Both the position numbers and the translations under genes were made by a program. 64,000 nucleotides of DNA from Antilocapra americana (Eukaryota > Chordata > Mammalia > Artiodactyla > Antilocapridae): assembly GCA_007570785.1 (NCBI GenBank), contig ML664159.1, positions 7,720,344 to 7,784,343 of the forward strand, given 5' to 3'. This document shows, piece by piece, positions 33,741 through 44,000 of this stretch; the stretch's first letter is position 1, and each line of letters opens with the position of its first letter. The notes under the pieces are model-generated. The model made no database searches and was not told the DNA's origin. It was given only the letters and a program-made list of their open reading frames with translations.

Positions 33741-33940
33741 GCCTGCATGCTCAGTTGCTTCAATCATGCCAGACTCTTTGCGACTCCATGGACTGTAGCC
33801 CACCAGGCTCCTCTGTCCATGGGATTCTCCAGGCAAGAATACTGGGGTGGGTTGCCATGCCCTCCTCCAGGGCATCTTCATGACCCAGGAATCAAACATA
33901 TGTCTCCTGAATTGCAGGTGGATTGTTTATCGCTGAGCAC
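33741..33940 (-). mobile_element. Bov-tA SINE, full length
   Basis: Reversed: TGCTCAGTTGCTTCAATCAT, GCGACTCCATGGACTGTAGC, CCTCTGTCCATGGGATTCTC, GGGGTGGGTTGCCATGCCCT, CATGACCCAGGAATCAAAC, ATTGTTTATCGCTGAGCAC. It abuts an old L1 3' end. Frames on both strands (up to 141 codons) run through it and are not genes. Confidence 0.9.
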
Positions 33941-33943
33941 AGT

Positions 33944-34118
33944 GATGGGTCAGGGTACCTTAATTAATTGTGGCAAATGTACCCCTGTGGTAGGAGGTAT
34001 TGTTGGGGTGGGACATTGTGTGTGTGTAGGGATAGGGGGCATGTGGAAACTCTATGTGCTTTCCCCTCAATTTTGCCATGAATGTAAAATTTCTCTAAAA
34101 AATAAAAACTTATTTAAA
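33944..34118 (+). mobile_element. Old L1 3' UTR fragment
   Basis: AATTGTGGCAAATGTACCCC, TGTGGTAGGAGGTATTGTTG, GGATAGGGGGCATGTGGAAA, CCTCAATTTTGCCATGAATG, AAATTTCTCTAAAAAATAAA match the terminal part of old L1M 3' UTRs, as at 32.25-32.40 kb. It ends in an A-rich tail. Confidence 0.72.
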
Positions 34119-34560
34119 AAAGCACTGGAAATGTCGGCTTTGTTGAGTGGCTATGTAGCTTTGCAGGTTTGATGTTTACTTCTTTCTGAGATAACTGGGA
34201 CACATGCGTTGCATTCCTGAGACTTCTCTAAGAGGTGATCACAGACAGAAAGTGGGGTGAAGCCAAGATTAGTAACGCAGTGTATCCACAGTTACTTGAA
34301 GTAAGTTTTGTTTTCTTTTAAGGGGTCTGAGTCCCAGTGATACTGTTGGTTGAGTTCTCACTGTGTAGAGATTCAAACAAAGAGCCTGGGTTTCTTGCTT
34401 GTCTTTTATTTTTGATAGATTTGGGAGAAGGGAAAAGCTGATGGAAATTTTTTGACAGCTTATTCTGTGAATGGTGAGTAAACATTTTATTTGCAGAGAA
34501 GCAAAATGAAGAAATATAGATGGTGCTGGCCTTCAAAACTTTACAAAAGTTTTTTCTTCT
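34119..34560. other. Unique stretch
   Basis: No gene or named repeat recognised. Confidence 0.4.
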
Positions 34561-34566
34561 CAAATA

Positions 34567-34788
34567 GCTTTCCTGGTAGCTCAACTGGTATACAGTCTGC
34601 TGCAATGCAGGAGACACTGGTTCCATTCCTGGGTCAGGAATATCCCCTGGAGGAGGGTGTGGAAACCCACTCCAGTATTCTTGCCTGGAGAATCCCATGG
34701 ACAGAGGAGCCTGGTGGGTTGCCAGGGATTGTCCATGGGATTGCAAAGAGTTGGACACGGCTGACCAACTAAGCACACAGCACATGCA
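34567..34788 (+). mobile_element. Bov-tA SINE, full length
   Basis: CTTTCCTGGTAGCTCAACTG, GCTGCAATGCAGGAGACACT, GGTTCCATTCCTGGGTC, GAATATCCCCTGGAGGAGGG, CCATGGACAGAGGAGCCTGG, AAGAGTTGGACACGGCTGAC. An extra 8-base GCCAGGGA-like piece sits before the GTCCATGG box. Confidence 0.92.
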
Positions 34789-34977
34789 CTGTTTAAAATT
34801 AACTATTTAGTGAGCTGTTTTGTGATATTTTTCCTACTAACTCAGAAGTTTAGCCAAAGCTCAAATCCAAGAAAAATGTCTCCTGTATTCTGAATTCTCA
34901 AGGCAGGTACCAATGATATACAGTATTTTGGCCCAAGAAAGAAATCAATTTATTTTCTGGATGGATGAATATTGAGC

Positions 34978-35252
34978 TTATATATATGTACACACACACA
35001 CTATATATATGGGTTTCTCAGGTGGTACTAGCGATAAATAACCCACCTGACAATGTAGGTGACTTAAGAGATGCAGATTTGATCCCTGGGTTGGGAAGAT
35101 CCCCTGGAGGAGGGCATGGCAACCCACTCTAGTATTTTTGCCTGGAGAATCTCATGGACAGAGGAGCCTGGTGAGCTACAGACCATTGGGTTGCAAATAG
35201 TCGGACACAGCTAAAGTGATTTAGCACACGTATGTATATGTGCATGTGTGTG
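34978..35252 (+). mobile_element. Bov-tA SINE inside a TA/CA/TG microsatellite
   Basis: The SINE occupies about 35011-35229 (GGGTTTCTCAGGTGGTACTA, GGTTGGGAAGATCCCCTGGA, GGAGGGCATGGCAACCCACT, ATGGACAGAGGAGCCTGGTG, AGTCGGACACAGCTAAAGTG). TATATATGTACACACACACA lies just upstream and GTATGTATATGTGCATGTGT just downstream, so it split, or seeded, a dinucleotide tract. Confidence 0.9.
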
Positions 35253-35261
35253 TGTGTATAC

Positions 35262-35512
35262 ATGGAAGAGGGCAAGGGTGGGATGATGTGGGAGAATGGC
35301 ATTGAAACATGTTAATTACCATATGTGAAATCAATCACCAGCCCAGGATTGATGATCGGGGCTGGTGCACCGAGATGTCCCAGGGGGAGGGAATCGGGAG
35401 GGAGGAGGGAGGGGGGTTCTGGAGGGGGAGCATATGTAAACCCATGGCGGTTTCATGTCATTGTATGGCAAAACAAACACAATAAAGTAAAGAAAACTAA
35501 AAACTAAAACTA
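35262..35512 (+). mobile_element. Ruminant L1 3' UTR, young-looking
   Basis: AGGGCAAGGGTGGGATGATG, GGCATTGAAACATGTTAATT, AATCACCAGCCCAGGATTGA, GGGGCTGGTGCACCGAGATG, a strongly G-rich tract (35384-35430), GCATATGTAAACCCATGGCG, ATTGTATGGCAAAACAAACA and an A-rich tail with AACTAAAA units. It closely resembles the 3' half of the inverted L1 at 6.7-7.0 kb, so both probably come from one subfamily. The 60-codon frame across the G-rich part is not a gene. Confidence 0.92.
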
Positions 35513-35599
35513 AAAATAAAACACACAGTACTGCTTCCTAATTTTGTGAGAGCCTGATATGAGACTCCTATATTTGGAGGGCATTTGTGAACTTAGACT

Positions 35600-36355
35600 T
35601 GTTCAGTTGTTCAGTCGTGTCTGACTTTTGCCCCCCATGGACTGCAGCACGCCAGGCCTCCCTGTCCTTAACCATCCCCTGGAGCTTGCTCAAACTCATG
35701 TTCATTGAGTCAGAGATGCCATCCAGCCATCTCATCCTCTGTCATCCATTTCTCCTCCTGCCTTCAATATTTCCCGGCATTAGGGTCTTTTCTAATGATT
35801 CGGCTCTTCGTATCAGGTAGCCAAAATACTGAAGCTTCAGCTTCAGCATCAGCTCTTCCAATGAATATTCAGGACTGATTTCCAGGATGGACTGGTTTGA
35901 TCACCTTGTAGTCCAATGGACTCTCAAGAGTCTTCTCCAACACCACAGTTCAAAAGCATCAATTCTTTGGAGCTCAGTCCTTTTTATTGTCCAGCTCTCA
36001 CATCCATACATGACTACTGGAAAAACTATAGCTTTGACTAGATGGACCTTTGTCAGCAAAGTAATGTCTTTGCTTTTTGCTATGCCTTCCAGGTTTGTCA
36101 TAGCTTTTCTTCTACAGAGCAAGCGTCTTTTAATTCATGACTGCAGTTACCCTCCACAGTTATTTTGGAGCCCAAGAAAATAAAGTCTGTCACTGTTTCC
36201 ATTGTTTCCCAATCTATTTGCCATGAAGTAATGGGACCAGATGCCATGATCTTAGTTTTAAATGTTGAGTTTTAAGCCAGCTTTTTCACTCTCCTCTTTC
36301 ACCTTCCTCAAGAAACACTTTAGTTCCTCTTTGCTTTCTGCCATAAGATTGGTGG
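35600..36355 (-). mobile_element. BovB LINE, 5'-truncated, with target-site duplication
   Basis: It extends from the reversed end GTTCAGTTGTTCAGTCGTGT through the C-terminal domain to CTTTGCTTTCTGCCATAAG, just downstream of the YADD box. GAACTTAGACT at 35589-35599 and 36356-36366 is an 11-base target-site duplication, so the length of the insert is certain. A 73-codon minus frame retains KVHLVKAIVFPVVMYGCESW. Incomplete and inactive. Confidence 0.95.
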
Positions 36356-36361
36356 GAACTT

Positions 36362-36403
36362 AGACTAGTTCCCTCATTTATTCATATATGAGGGAACTAG
36401 TCT
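36362..36403. repeat. Perfect 16-bp inverted repeat, 10-base loop
   Basis: The left arm AGACTAGTTCCCTCAT (36362-36377) is the exact reverse complement of the right arm (36388-36403). The loop is AT-rich. The left arm overlaps the right copy of the BovB target-site duplication. Confidence 0.93.
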
Positions 36404-36433
36404 GTTCTGTGTGTGTGTGTGTGTGTGTGTGTA
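36404..36433. repeat. (TG)n microsatellite
   Basis: A run of about 12 TG units directly follows the inverted repeat. Confidence 0.95.
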
Positions 36434-37185
36434 TTTCTTAAGATGGGAGAATTAAAGGGACTTTCCAGCAGAGCTTGAAGATATTAGAGCAAAACATGCC
36501 TGAAGTTAGGACAGCCCCATCCCTCCCAGTTCTCCACAACCTATAGAATCCATAGGAGAGAACCTCTAAATACCCAGGGCTCCCCCCTGGGGAAGACTGA
36601 AGATTACAGGAGGAAGAGAATCTCTTGCACTTTCCAGACAGACAAAGTGACAAAGAGTTGATCTCATCCTGGAGAAGGGACTGTGGGAAAGTCCACTGGC
36701 AGAAGACCCAGGGAGGTCCTGCTGCTCCTGTCTGGGAAATTCTCAGCAATGAGGTGGTGGTGGGGGTGCGGATTCTGGAGTGAAACTGAACATACTTGAG
36801 AAAGGCCTACACACCATTTATGTAAACTGAATAAGCCAAATCAAATAGATCAACCCCCCACCACATACATAAATGTCTGTGAGTCTCCTTTTCCTCCTCA
36901 CAATACCCAGAATAGAAATCTAGACCCTGTAAAGAACTGGGAAAGATAAGACTTTCCCCGTGCTACTCTCAGCAGACAAGGGCCACGGCTGTAAATTGTA
37001 CTGGGTGAGAGGATGGTCTTTAAATGGATATGAGAATAAAACTATAAACTGGATAAAACTAAGCTTTAGTAACTGAAACTGATGAGAATATTATAGAAAC
37101 TCAAAGATGTATAAGGGTGAAAAGGGAAAATGTGTGAATCAAAGTAGGTCTTGAGGCAATAGAGCATGTGTTGAGTATTATTATT
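36434..37185. other. Unique stretch
   Basis: A 103-codon minus frame at 36438-36749 shows no recognised domain and I do not call it a gene. No named repeat. Confidence 0.4.
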
Positions 37186-37189
37186 TTCC

Positions 37190-37540
37190 TCTTCCTGAGT
37201 TACAAATCTTCACAAATTTAGTGACTGAAAATGATATGTTTACTATCTCACAGTTTCCAGGGGATCAGTCTCATTAATGACTTACCTGGGTTATTTGCTT
37301 GGAGTCTCATAAGAATGCAGTCAAAGTGTCAGACAGGCTGTGATCTCATCTGGAGCTCAAGTTTAGTCAGCTTGTTGTCAGTGTGATTCCACACAGTTGT
37401 GGAACTTGGGGCCCTCAGCTGCCTGTCTCCATTGGCAGCTCACAGCATCACTGTTGGCTTCTTCAAGGCCAGCTGGAAAGCATGGTGCTGCCTCAGGAAC
37501 TGCCAAGGTACTCTTTGAAAGAGCACATCTGTTTATATTG
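37190..37540 (-). mobile_element. MLT1-like MaLR LTR remnant
   Basis: Read on the plus strand: GAGTTACAAATCTTCACAAA, TTTAGTGACTGAAAATGATA, TACTATCTCACAGTTTCCAG, GTTATTTGCTTGGAGTCTCA, TCAGACAGGCTGTGATCTCA, TCTGGAGCTCAAGTTTAGTC, GGCCCTCAGCTGCCTGTCTC follow the reversed order of MLT1-type LTRs. Internal retroviral sequence was not seen. Frames on both strands are incidental. Confidence 0.5.
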
Positions 37541-38337
37541 GGAAACCCAGGATAATGTCCTTTAGAATAACTTAAAATCAACTAAAAAAGGAACTTGAAT
37601 TTAATCTAAGGAGTACCATCTCTTTTACAAAATATTGTAACTCAGTCATGGGAATGCCATCACTCATAGCATCAGGCAGTTTGCCACATGTAAGAGAAAG
37701 TGTTATACAAGGATGTATCCCAATTGGTGAGAATTTGGGGGCATCTTAGAATTCTTACCAAAGGAAATCTGGAGAGTAAGATGGTGCATCAGTTCAGTTC
37801 AGTTGGTCTGACTCTTCTGGACCCCATGGACTGCAGCACACCAGGCCTCCCTGTCCATCACCAACTCCTGGGGTTTACAGAAACTCATGTTCATTGAGTT
37901 GGTGATGCCATCCAACCATCTCATCCTCTGTTGTCCCCTTCTCCTCCTGCCTTCAATCTTTCCCAGCATAAGGGTCTTTTCAAATCAGTCAGTTCTTCCC
38001 ATCAGGTGGCCAAACTATTGGAGTTTCAGCTTCAGCATCAGTCCTTCCAATGAATATTCAGCACTGACTTTCTTTAGGATGGACTGGTTGGATCTCCTTG
38101 CAGTCAGAGATTTCAAGAGTCTTCTCCAACACCGCAGTTCAAAAGCATCAAGTCTTCCTCACTCAGCTTTCTTTATAGTCCAATTGTCACATTCATACAT
38201 GAATACTGGAAAAACCATAGCTTTGATCAGATGGAACCTTGTTGGCAAAGTAATGTCTCTGCTTTTTTAATATGCTGTCTAGGTTGGTCATAGCTTTTCT
38301 TCCAAGGAGCAAGCGTCTTTTCATTTTATAGCTGCAG

Positions 38338-38748
38338 TCACCATTTGCAGTGATTTTGGAGCTCAAAAACAAAGTCTGTCACTGTTTCCATTGTTTCTCC
38401 CTCTATTTGCCATGGAGTGGTGGGACCAGATGCCATGCTCTTAGCTTTCTGAATGTTGAGTTTAAAGCCAACTTTTCCCCTCTCCTCTTTTGCTTTCATC
38501 AAGAGGCTCTTTAGTTCTTCTTCACTTTCTGCCATAAGGGTGGTATCATCTGCATGTCTGAGGTTATTGATATTTCTCCCGGCAATGTTTCCAGCTTGTG
38601 CTTCCTCCAGCTCAGTGTTTCTTGTGATGTACTCTGCATATGAGTTAAATAAGCAGGATGATAATATACAGCCATGATGTACTCCTTTTCCTATTTGGAA
38701 ACAGTATTGTTCCATGTCCAGTTCTAACTGTTGCTTTTTGACATGCAT
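38338..38748 (-). pseudogene. BovB reverse transcriptase, C-terminal half with altered active site
   Basis: 136 codons. It shows FQIGKGVHHGCILSSCLFN, where the QGC box reads HGC. At the polymerase box, YADD reads HADD (Tyr to His) in NNLRHADDTTLMAESEEE. Both catalytic aspartates remain. It then runs through LNIQKAKSMASGP and ends at a shift in the region following FVFEL. Not functional without the upstream half. Confidence 0.9.
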
Positions 38749-38806
38749 ACGTGTTTCTCAAGAGGCAGGTCAGGTGGTCTGGTATTTCCATCTCTTTAAG
38801 GATTTT

Positions 38807-39310
38807 CTAGAGTTTGTTGTGATCCACACAGTCAAAGGCTTTGGCATAGTCAAAAAAGCAGAAATTGATATTTTCCTGGAACTCTCTTGCTCTTTCGATG
38901 ATCCAGTGGATGTTGGCAATTTGATTTCTGTTTTGTCTCCCTTTTCTAAATCCAGCTTGAACATCTGGAAGTTCACAGTTCATATATTGCTGAAGCCTGG
39001 CTTGGAGAATTTTGAGCATTACTTTGCTCGTGTGTGAGGTGAGTGCAATCGTGCAGTAGTTTGAGTATTCTTTGGCATTGCCTTTCTTAGGGATTGGAAT
39101 GAAAACTGACATTTTCCAGTCCTGTGGCCACTGCTGAGCTTTCCAAATTTGCTGGCATATTGAGTGCAGCATTTTCACAGCATCATCTTTCAGGATTTGA
39201 AATAGCTCAACTGGAATTCCATTGCCTCCACTAGCTTTGTTCATAGTGATGCTTCCTAAGGTCCACTTGGCTTCACATTCCAGAATGTCTGGCTCTAGGT
39301 GAGTGATCAT
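38807..39310 (-). pseudogene. BovB reverse transcriptase, N-terminal half
   Basis: 167 codons: HLEPDILECEAKW, MNKASGGNGIPVELFQILKD, FIPIPKKGNAKE, the fingers/palm segment KVMLKILQARLQQY, QAGFRKGR, and motif A in CFFDYAKAFDCVDHNKL with its aspartate. It ends because the Trp after HNKL reads TAG. The rest of the polymerase resumes in another frame downstream. Confidence 0.92.
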
Positions 39311-39380
39311 ACCATCATGATTATCTGGCTCATCAAGATCTTTTTTGTACAGTTCCTCTGTTTATTCTTGCCACCTCTTC

Positions 39381-39605
39381 TTAATATTTTCTGCTTCTGT
39401 TAGGTCCATACCATTTCTGTCCTTTATTGAGCTCATCTTTGCATGAAATATTTCCTTGGTATTCTCTTATTTTCTTGAAGAGATCTCTAGACTTTCCCAT
39501 TCTATTGTTTTCCTCTATTTCTTTGCACTGATTACTGAGGAAGGCTTTCTTATCTCTCCTTGCTATTCTTTGGAACTCTGCATTCAGATGGATATATCTT
39601 TCCAT
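39381..39605 (-). pseudogene. BovB linker region remnant
   Basis: 74 codons between the endonuclease and polymerase domains: HLNAEFQRIARRDKKAFLSN, QCKEIEENNRMGKSRDLFKK. It ends in a frameshift near the KDRN box. Confidence 0.88.
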
Positions 39606-39711
39606 TTCTCCTTTGCTTTTGGTTCTCTTCTTTTCACAGTTACTTGTAAGACCTCTTCAGACAACCATTTTGCCTTTTTGCATTTCTTTTCCTTGGAGAT
39701 AGTCTTGATCC

Positions 39712-41412
39712 ATGCTTGACCTAAATTCAAATTCAGTTTTATTTTAAACAATACATGCAAAACAAAATACTCCTTAAGTTTATATAGACTTCCAGTTGGT
39801 AACTCCTAGAGCAGATATGGAAAAAAATTAAATCATTTCATGTATATAATCCATTGAGTTGTGACCCCTGAATAAACTTGTCAAAAATAAGAGATATGGC
39901 TGATGGGTTATTGGTTAAAATGGGAAAGGCCATTTGTTCATATTGAAATAATTCATGTGGCAGTAAAACTTAACTTAATAAAATTTATCACATTGAGACT
40001 CTTTCAAAATCCAGAGATTACCAGATTTTTTGTTTGTTTTTACTAGTTATTGAAGGATTATATCTTGTTTAATATCCACATATATACTTTGCTGAGATGA
40101 TGTCTTTCAAATATCTTAGCTGTATGCCTGAATAGTAATGAAGAGGACTTATTAATTCAATACTTAAGATATTAACAGGTTCCATATTATGTTTTTCAAC
40201 AGGTATTGATTATTTTGAAAAGACATATTTTTAGTGTGTGAAAGAAGAGTTGAAAGTTTATTTCAGGAGCAACAAAATAAAACATGAGTCTTGGAATGAT
40301 AAGTATGTGTTCAGTGAATTTTTTCTCTTTTGAATACAAATTGAAATGTACCATTGCAATATTTTTTTAAAAAATGGTTAGCCAAAGTTACATTTCATTA
40401 CTGATTTCTGCTAAGCTTTTTCTTAATTATTAATAGTTTTTATGACTATCAACACTAATAAGAACATATATAAATATATTTATTGTTCCTCTTTGCTGTT
40501 TAGGAAGAGCACCAAATTATTACCATAAAATTTATTCTTAGATAATTCTCTTAATAAGGGAATAAACTTCAGCAAGTGCTTTTAAAAGACATTATGCCTG
40601 AAAAGTGTTAGTGAGAAGAAGCAAGAGACCTAAGCAGCTTTTCCATTTCTTTGGATTTTATGTTTTTAATAATAGATTGAATAGTTAGTTGCCTGCTTGA
40701 CAAGTTTATTGTCCTTATCCAGTTGCCAACCAAGAAACATTCCCAAGCTTACAGCAGGTTTTAAAAACACCTGTAAGTGATTCACACCGTTAAGAAGTCA
40801 TAAAGCTTGAAATGGGTGTTCCTGGGCTCTGCTCCGGTGGCCATTCTTTTCCTCAGAGCTCTGGCCCCTAGCTGCTGTGAGTTGAGATGGCAGACATTTC
40901 AAGGTGAAAGCGTTAGTTTTTAACTGAAACTCTCAGGCTTCTCTCTAGACCAAATAGGATGTTTGCTTCCTATCTCAATATTTGACACCATTTCATCAAC
41001 TAATCTAGATTAAGAACAAAGAGAAACACAGATCGCTCAGTATTTCTCTGAAAACAAAGTACTCATAAAGAGCAGTTTGTGGTGACTTCCTGAACCCGTT
41101 TTCCTTTCATATTTTGTTAGTCTGTGAAAGGAAGGTGTCATTTCAGATTTCTTTGTAATGCAGATGCCTAGCAATTTTTCTGTCATTGTTCAGGGGTGGG
41201 TTCATTTAAAAGGGTCTGGATTCAGTTTTTTGAGTGTGCCACCCAGGGGTTTTAAGCCTAGATTACCTTTGAGGTCCAGGAACATGACGTGAATATGTAA
41301 ATTCAGAAGAAAGTTGAGGCAGTGGGGACGTTGGGATCTGTTGTGAACAGGACAGCGAGTGCCTGCCTCACCTAAATGCATGTTCGGTTTCATTTTAAGC
41401 ACACAAGCCTAA
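39712..41412. other. AT-rich unique stretch
   Basis: About 1.7 kb with no gene or named repeat recognised. Short frames only. Confidence 0.45.
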
Positions 41413-41420
41413 TAAAATAC

Positions 41421-41685
41421 TGTTTGCTGCTGCTGCTAAGTCAGTTCAGTCATGTCCTTAGTTGGCAGCCCACAGGCTCCTCTGTCCCTGAGATTCTCCA
41501 GGCAAGAACACTGGGGTGGGTTGCCATTTCCTTCTTCAATGCATGAAAGTGAAAAGTGAAAGTAAAGTTGGTTAGTCATGTCCTCCTCTTCACACGGGCC
41601 CCATGGACTACAGCCTACCAGACTCCGCTGTCCATGGGATTTTTCCAGGCAAGAGTACTGGAGTGGGTTGACACCGCCTTCTCTG
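41421..41685 (-). mobile_element. Bov-A2 SINE (two BovA monomers)
   Basis: Reversed Bov-A2: a GCTGCTGCTGCTAAGTCAGT tail, monomer one (CTGTCCCTGAGATTCTCCAG, AACACTGGGGTGGGTTGCCA), linker ATGCATGAAAGTGAAAAGTG, monomer two (CCCATGGACTACAGCCTACC, GAGTACTGGAGTGGGTTG). AAAATAC at 41414-41420 and 41686-41692 is a short target-site duplication. Confidence 0.93.
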
Positions 41686-41715
41686 AAAATACAAGGGAAT
41701 AACCATTTTTCCCCC

Positions 41716-41973
41716 CAAGATTTATTTATTTATTTACATAATTTTGCTTGTGCTGGGTCTTCTGTAGGGCTGCTTTTTATTGCCCTCTGTGGGCTTCTCA
41801 TTGTGGTGCTTTCTCTTGTTGTGGAGCAGGAGTTCTAGGTGCCCTGGCTCAGGAGTTGTGACCCATGGGCTTAGCTACTCCGAGGCATGTAGGATCTTCC
41901 TGGACCGAGGATCCAACCAGTGTTCCCTGCATTGGCATGCAGATTCTTATCCACTGTACCACGGGGGAAGTCC
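41716..41973 (-). mobile_element. CHR-2-like SINE, full length
   Basis: Reversed: AGATTTATTTATTTATTTAC, TTGTGCTGGGTCTTCTGTAG, GGGCTTCTCATTGTGGTGCT, TTCTCTTGTTGTGGAGCAGG, GGGCTTAGCTACTCCGAGGC, ATGTAGGATCTTCCTGGACC, GATTCTTATCCACTGTACCA, CGGGGGAAGTCC. The 78- and 86-codon plus frames are incidental. Confidence 0.93.
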
Positions 41974-42893
41974 AGTGAAGAAATTCTTATCAGAGATTTC
42001 AGTATTTATCTACTGAGGCAAAATAATTCTCTACTTTAAAACAGATATGTGCCTGACTTTGAAATACCCCTTAGTCCTAGCTAAGGGCTTCAGACTTTTT
42101 GGAGTTAGAACATATTATTATTAATAGTTTTACTTCAGAATACAGCCTTAACTTTACATCTGATAGTTGTATTATGGAAAATTTTTACATTAAAAAGGAA
42201 AGACATTTCTTTTATGCTATTCTTTAATTCATAAAGTAAGTGACTTTAGGTCAGAAATGATGAAGAGACATATATCTCTTCCCTTGCAAGTACCTCAGAA
42301 ATAGCTAATGATATTTTTTAAAGTGTATGTTAGTAAGAGTAAATGGAATGGGGTAGGGGCAGGTAACAGTGGGTGAGTGTTGGAGGAATCTCAATGTAGT
42401 TTTTGAAGATAAGGGGAGAGCTGGTTGGGAAGGGATTGAGCATGCAGAAGACTGCCGACAAATGATTACTAATGCACATGTCATAACTATGGAAAAGCTC
42501 ATAGTCAGATCACTAGGAAAATTGAGGGGAAGGTGGTGATGAAAACTGTTGATCTGTTGGATGAGTTTAAAGGATCAGTTAGAGTTTCTGGGTACCTTTT
42601 CCTATTCCATACCATGAAGTTATTTAACCTTGCCTTACCCTCAAGAAAATGGGCTACTTATTTCCTGAAATATTTGCTCTCTGGACTCTGGGGCACCAAA
42701 AAGACAGAAGGCAGAGGTTGAGGTGTTGAAAATATGTGTTTGGCTTCAGAGATACTGGTAGTCAGAGAAACATCCCAGGCAGGGGCTTGGAGATTTGAAG
42801 AAATTAAATCCTCTCAAAGACACAGTGATATTTGGGAATCCCTGACAAATGTTAACAGTGAAACTCGACAATTCCAAGAAATTAGATACTGCT
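41974..42893. other. Unique stretch
   Basis: No gene or named repeat recognised. Confidence 0.4.
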
Positions 42894-42905
42894 AAAGTAG
42901 CACCC

Positions 42906-43133
42906 TATTGGCTTCCCAGGTGGCTTGCTAGTAAAGAATCCTTCTGCCAAGAAGGAGATGCTAGAGATGTGAGTTAGATCCCTGAGTTGGGAAGATACCC
43001 TAGAGGAGGAAATGACAACTCAGTATTCCAGTATTCTTGCCTGGAAAATTCCATGGACAGAGGAGTCTGGCTGGCTACAGTCCACGGGGTCACAAAAGAG
43101 ATGGATACGATTTAGTGACTAAACAACAACAAC
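42906..43133 (+). mobile_element. Bov-tA SINE with 12-bp target-site duplication
   Basis: TTGGCTTCCCAGGTGGCTTG, AAAGAATCCTTCTGCC, GATCCCTGAGTTGGGAAGAT, CCATGGACAGAGGAGTCTGG, CTACAGTCCACGGGGTCACA, and a CAACAACAACAA tail. AAAGTAGCACCC (42894-42905) and AAAGTAGCATCC (43134-43145) flank it, differing by one base. Confidence 0.95.
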
Positions 43134-43331
43134 AAAGTAGCATCCCAATTCCTTCATTATCAAACCCTCTGTTACAACCTAAGGGTACCACTTTCCTGAA
43201 ATTGTCTTATATCATTCCCATGGAAGTTTGTCTATTTTTACTATATATTTCTCCATAAATGTATATAATTATTGTCTTATATAAGTATTTCTAAACTATA
43301 TTATTGTGTTACTGTGATTAATCCAAATTAA

Positions 43332-43359
43332 TCATAATTTAATATATATTAAATTATGA
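43332..43359. repeat. Perfect 28-bp AT-rich palindrome
   Basis: Bases 43332-43359 equal their own reverse complement with no spacer (centre between 43345 and 43346). The half site on the left reads TCATAATTTAATAT. It abuts the Bov-tA insertion on its right. Confidence 0.95.
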
Positions 43360-43361
43360 AT

Positions 43362-43583
43362 GCTTGCGTGCTCTGTCACTTCAGTAGTGTCCAACTCTTT
43401 TTGACCCCATGGATTGTAGCTCACCAGGCTCTTCTGTCTATGGGATTTTCAAGCAAGAATACTGGAGTGGGTAGCCATGTCCTTCTCCAAGGGATCTTCC
43501 TGACCCAGGGATCAACCTCATGTCTCTCATGTCTCCTGCATTTGCAGGTGTGTTCTTTACCATTAGTGCCACCTGGAAAGCCC
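43362..43583 (-). mobile_element. Bov-tA SINE, full length, with imperfect target-site duplication
   Basis: Reversed: GTGCTCTGTCACTTCAGTAG, GACCCCATGGATTGTAGCTC, CTATGGGATTTTCAAGCAAG, TCCAAGGGATCTTCCTGACC, GTTCTTTACCATTAGTGCC, ACCTGGAAAGCCC. AAATTATGAAT at 43351-43361 and AAATGATGAAT at 43584-43594 are the flanking repeats. Confidence 0.9.
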
Positions 43584-43683
43584 AAATGATGAATATGACT
43601 GTGCATATATTGTAAGTGTATATTAATACATTAAACAATCAAAAATAATATCTAGTGTTTATGGAGACACATATATACATATA

Positions 43684-44000
43684 AGGGGTTTCCTAGTAGA
43701 TCAACTAGTAAAGAATCCACCTGCCATGCAGGAGACCCTGATTCAGTACCTAAGTTGGAAAGATTGGCTGGAGAAGGGATAGGCTATCCACTCCAATATT
43801 CTTGGGCTTCCCTGATGGCTCATCTGGCAAAGAATCCACCTGCAATGCTGGAGACCTGGATTCAATCCCTGGGTTGGAAAGATCCTCTGGAGAAGGGAAC
43901 GGCCACCCACTCCAGTATTCTGGCCTGGAGAAATCCACGGACTGTATGTATAGTCCACAGGTCGTAAAGAGTCACACACAACTGAACACCTTTCACTTAT
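43684..44000 (+). mobile_element. Two-headed (dimeric tRNA head) Bov-tA SINE
   Basis: The first tRNA-type head starts GGGTTTCCTAGTAGATCAAC and runs to GGATAGGCTATCCACTCCAA. At TATTCTT a second complete head, GGGCTTCCCTGATGGCTCAT, follows, then the ordinary body and a CTGAACACCTTTCACTT tail. Copies at 51.2 and 60.2 kb share the same junction. Confidence 0.9.

Larger units (their letters stand above)
37798..39711 (-). mobile_element. BovB LINE, 5'-truncated (3' 1.9 kb)
   Basis: It is the second longest BovB copy here. It starts at the reversed terminus (AGTTCAGTTCAGTTGG) and reaches the linker between endonuclease and reverse transcriptase (TTGCATTTCTTTTCCTTGG, complement of the KKKCKK coding region). 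Surviving pieces lie at 39381-39605, 38807-39310 and 38338-38748. A small deletion in the 3' part (about 38104) and several indels separate them. No convincing target-site duplication. Confidence 0.94.

Noticed and set aside
33747..34172. 141-codon plus-strand frame
   Set aside because: It reads through a reversed Bov-tA SINE and into an old L1 3' UTR, with no recognised domain.
34318..34785. 155-codon minus-strand frame
   Set aside because: Half is antisense Bov-tA and the rest is unrecognised AT-rich DNA. There is no evidence of coding constraint.
36438..36749. 103-codon minus-strand frame
   Set aside because: No known similarity. It is open by chance in a moderately GC-rich stretch.
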